Source of the DNA: Helicobacter sp.
Lineage (GTDB): Bacteria; Campylobacterota; Campylobacteria; Campylobacterales; Helicobacteraceae
Length of the DNA stretch: 14,082 nt
Assembly: GCA_014799985.1 (NCBI GenBank)
Contig: JAAVGZ010000091.1
Span: 1-14,082, forward strand
Reading direction: 5' to 3'
Under the pieces are notes generated by a model, which saw only the letters and a list, made by a program, of their open reading frames with translations, did not search any database and was not told where the DNA came from. Every line of letters begins with the position of its first letter. Within the stretch, counting starts at the first letter, position 1. The translations under genes and the position numbers were made by a program. This document shows positions 13,570-14,082 of this stretch, piece by piece.

Positions 13570-13575
13570 ATTATA
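13570..13575 (-). promoter_or_regulatory. -10 element of the methyltransferase gene
   Basis: On the minus strand the bases read TATAAT, preceded by TTG. Transcription would begin near 13563, giving a leader of about 45 bases with the AAGGA site. No clear -35 is visible, as is common in Helicobacter. Confidence 0.5.
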
Positions 13576-13623
13576 CAATAATGTCGCTCAAATTGCGGCG
13601 CTGCATATTTGAGAGATACAAAG

Positions 13624-13645
13624 TTACTATGTAATATAAAGAATC
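13624..13645 (+). repeat. Left arm of a long split inverted repeat
   Basis: TTACTATGTAATAT (13624-13637) is the exact complement of 13799-13812, and the overlapping ATAAAGAATC (13636-13645) is the exact complement of 13784-13793. The two arms enclose about 140 bases that contain the consensus promoter at 13735-13763. Confidence 0.8.
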
Positions 13646-13734
13646 TCGATACATGCGGCATCGCGAGTGGCACAAATACACAAAGTGAGACAAAAGTTCC
13701 AAAAAAGATGTGGCACAAAAGGGCGCGGATTCTC

Positions 13735-13763
13735 TTGACAAAAGAGCGCGAAGGCTGTATAAT
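13735..13763 (+). promoter_or_regulatory. Consensus sigma-70 promoter with no obvious gene
   Basis: TTGACA at 13735-13740, a 17-base spacer, and TATAAT at 13758-13763: a perfect match to the vegetative consensus, with a GC-rich start region (GCGGGGC). Such strength is usually seen at rRNA, tRNA or abundant small-RNA genes. Downstream to the end of the window there is no tRNA, no rRNA start I recognise and no convincing ORF, only one arm of an inverted repeat and palindromic repeat copies. Confidence 0.75.
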
Positions 13764-13783
13764 GCGGGGCTCGAGAATGGGGC

Positions 13784-13812
13784 GATTCTTTATTTGTGAT
13801 ATTACATAGTAA
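13784..13812 (+). repeat. Right arm of a long split inverted repeat
   Basis: It contains GATTCTTTAT (13784-13793) and ATATTACATAGTAA (13799-13812), the complements of the left arm elements at 13636-13645 and 13624-13637. It lies about 20 bases after the TATAAT, so it would be at the 5' end of any RNA made from that promoter. Confidence 0.8.
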
Positions 13813-13837
13813 TTGCGATTGAGAACTATGTTGGCTG

Positions 13838-13872
13838 CTTGCCGCGCTCGCACGTTGTGCGCTGCAATGACG
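13838..13872 (-). repeat. Half copy of the palindromic repeat family
   Basis: On the minus strand it reads CGTCATTGCAGCGCAC and continues to GCGGCAAG, with a hairpin CGCAC-AAC-GTGCG (13849-13861). It matches the arms of the copies at 11510-11628 and 13901-14010, but no partner arm is adjacent on its left. Confidence 0.65.
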
Positions 13873-13900
13873 CAAAATAATGCAAAAGCGATAATCTTGT

Positions 13901-14010
13901 GTCGTTGCGAGCGAAGCGAAGCAATCAAACGGCATGGAATCTTTCATGATATTCTAGGATTCCTTGCTCGTTGCTTGCCACGCTCGCCCAATGGACTCGC
14001 TCGCAATGAC
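13901..14010. repeat. Palindromic MITE/REP-like repeat, full copy of 110 bp
   Basis: The ends GTCGTTGCGAGCGA (13901-13914) and TCGCTCGCAATGAC (13997-14010) are complementary at 13 of 14 positions. The inner pair is GCAATCAAAC / CTTGCC. The middle carries GGAATC and GATTCC as a further inverted pair, and GGCATGGAATC...CATGAT corresponds to GGCAAGGAATC...CATGAT in the first copy, showing that whole elements, not only arms, are related. Confidence 0.8.
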
Positions 14011-14038
14011 GATGGATATTTTTGCATGCACTCCTTTT

Positions 14039-14082
14039 GTCATTGCGAGAGGCGTTAGCCTCGTGGCAATCAACCGTGTTGA
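14039..14082 (+). repeat. Palindromic repeat, left arm only, cut by the window end
   Basis: It starts GTCATTGCGAG, then has the hairpin GAGGC-GTTA-GCCTC (14049-14062) and GGCAATCAACCGTGT. The loop GTTA is the same as in the copy at 11522-11537 although the stem bases differ, which suggests the hairpin itself is kept. Confidence 0.75.

Noticed and set aside
13764..13900. A tRNA or rRNA gene directly behind the consensus promoter
   Set aside because: No T-loop GTTCGA, anticodon arm or known 16S/23S start could be found before the window ends.
13627..13947. Several overlapping ORFs of 66 to 158 codons on both strands
   Set aside because: They cover the split inverted repeat, the promoter and the palindromic repeats, and none has a convincing start or protein-like sequence.
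11510..14082. Repeats as a CRISPR array
   Set aside because: Copies are palindromic, in both orientations, irregularly spaced over 2.5 kb, and there are no cas genes.

Overview
The window looks like a chromosomal segment of a Helicobacter-type epsilonproteobacterium. I base this on the order purA, fliJ-like, motE-like (as H. pylori HP0255-HP0257), the block flgB-flgC-fliE-ftsI (as HP1559-HP1556), a small AapA-type toxin gene and a poly-G phase-variable gene. The DNA looks GC-richer than H. pylori, so a different Helicobacter species is likely; I cannot name it.

Layout. Positions 1-4926 (+) form one tightly packed, probably cotranscribed run: the 3' end of purA, a FliJ-like gene, a MotE-like gene, then a complete peptidoglycan O-acetylation set: MBOAT acetyltransferase (patA), periplasmic SGNH transferase (patB) and an Ape1-like lipoprotein esterase. 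A 35-residue membrane peptide gene (5001-5108) follows and abuts, stop to stop, a minus-strand gene of unknown function. Positions 5109-11298 (-) carry, in transcription order, a sigma-54 promoter, flgB, flgC, fliE, ftsI, an AAA+ ATPase overlapping ftsI, and the unknown gene, which has its own palindromic operator candidate.

Positions 11243-11953 hold no large gene. They contain a 119-bp palindromic repeat and, at 11781-11876, a 31-codon ORF that I identify as an AapA-family type I toxin, with an antisense promoter inside the ORF (IsoA-like antitoxin RNA) and an intrinsic terminator.

Positions 11954-13518 (-) encode a SAM-dependent methyltransferase with a regulatory C-terminal region, interrupted by a 15-G tract. 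At this length the two halves are out of frame (phase OFF); 13 or 16 G would restore a protein of about 520 residues.

Positions 13519-14082 hold the methyltransferase promoter, a consensus sigma-70 promoter with no recognisable gene behind it, a long split inverted repeat, and more copies of the palindromic repeat family running off the end.

The genes point to envelope growth and remodelling (ftsI, patA/patB/ape1), flagellar rod and export assembly (flgB, flgC, fliE, fliJ-like, motE-like), and two switchable accessory loci: a type I toxin-antitoxin and a phase-variable methyltransferase.
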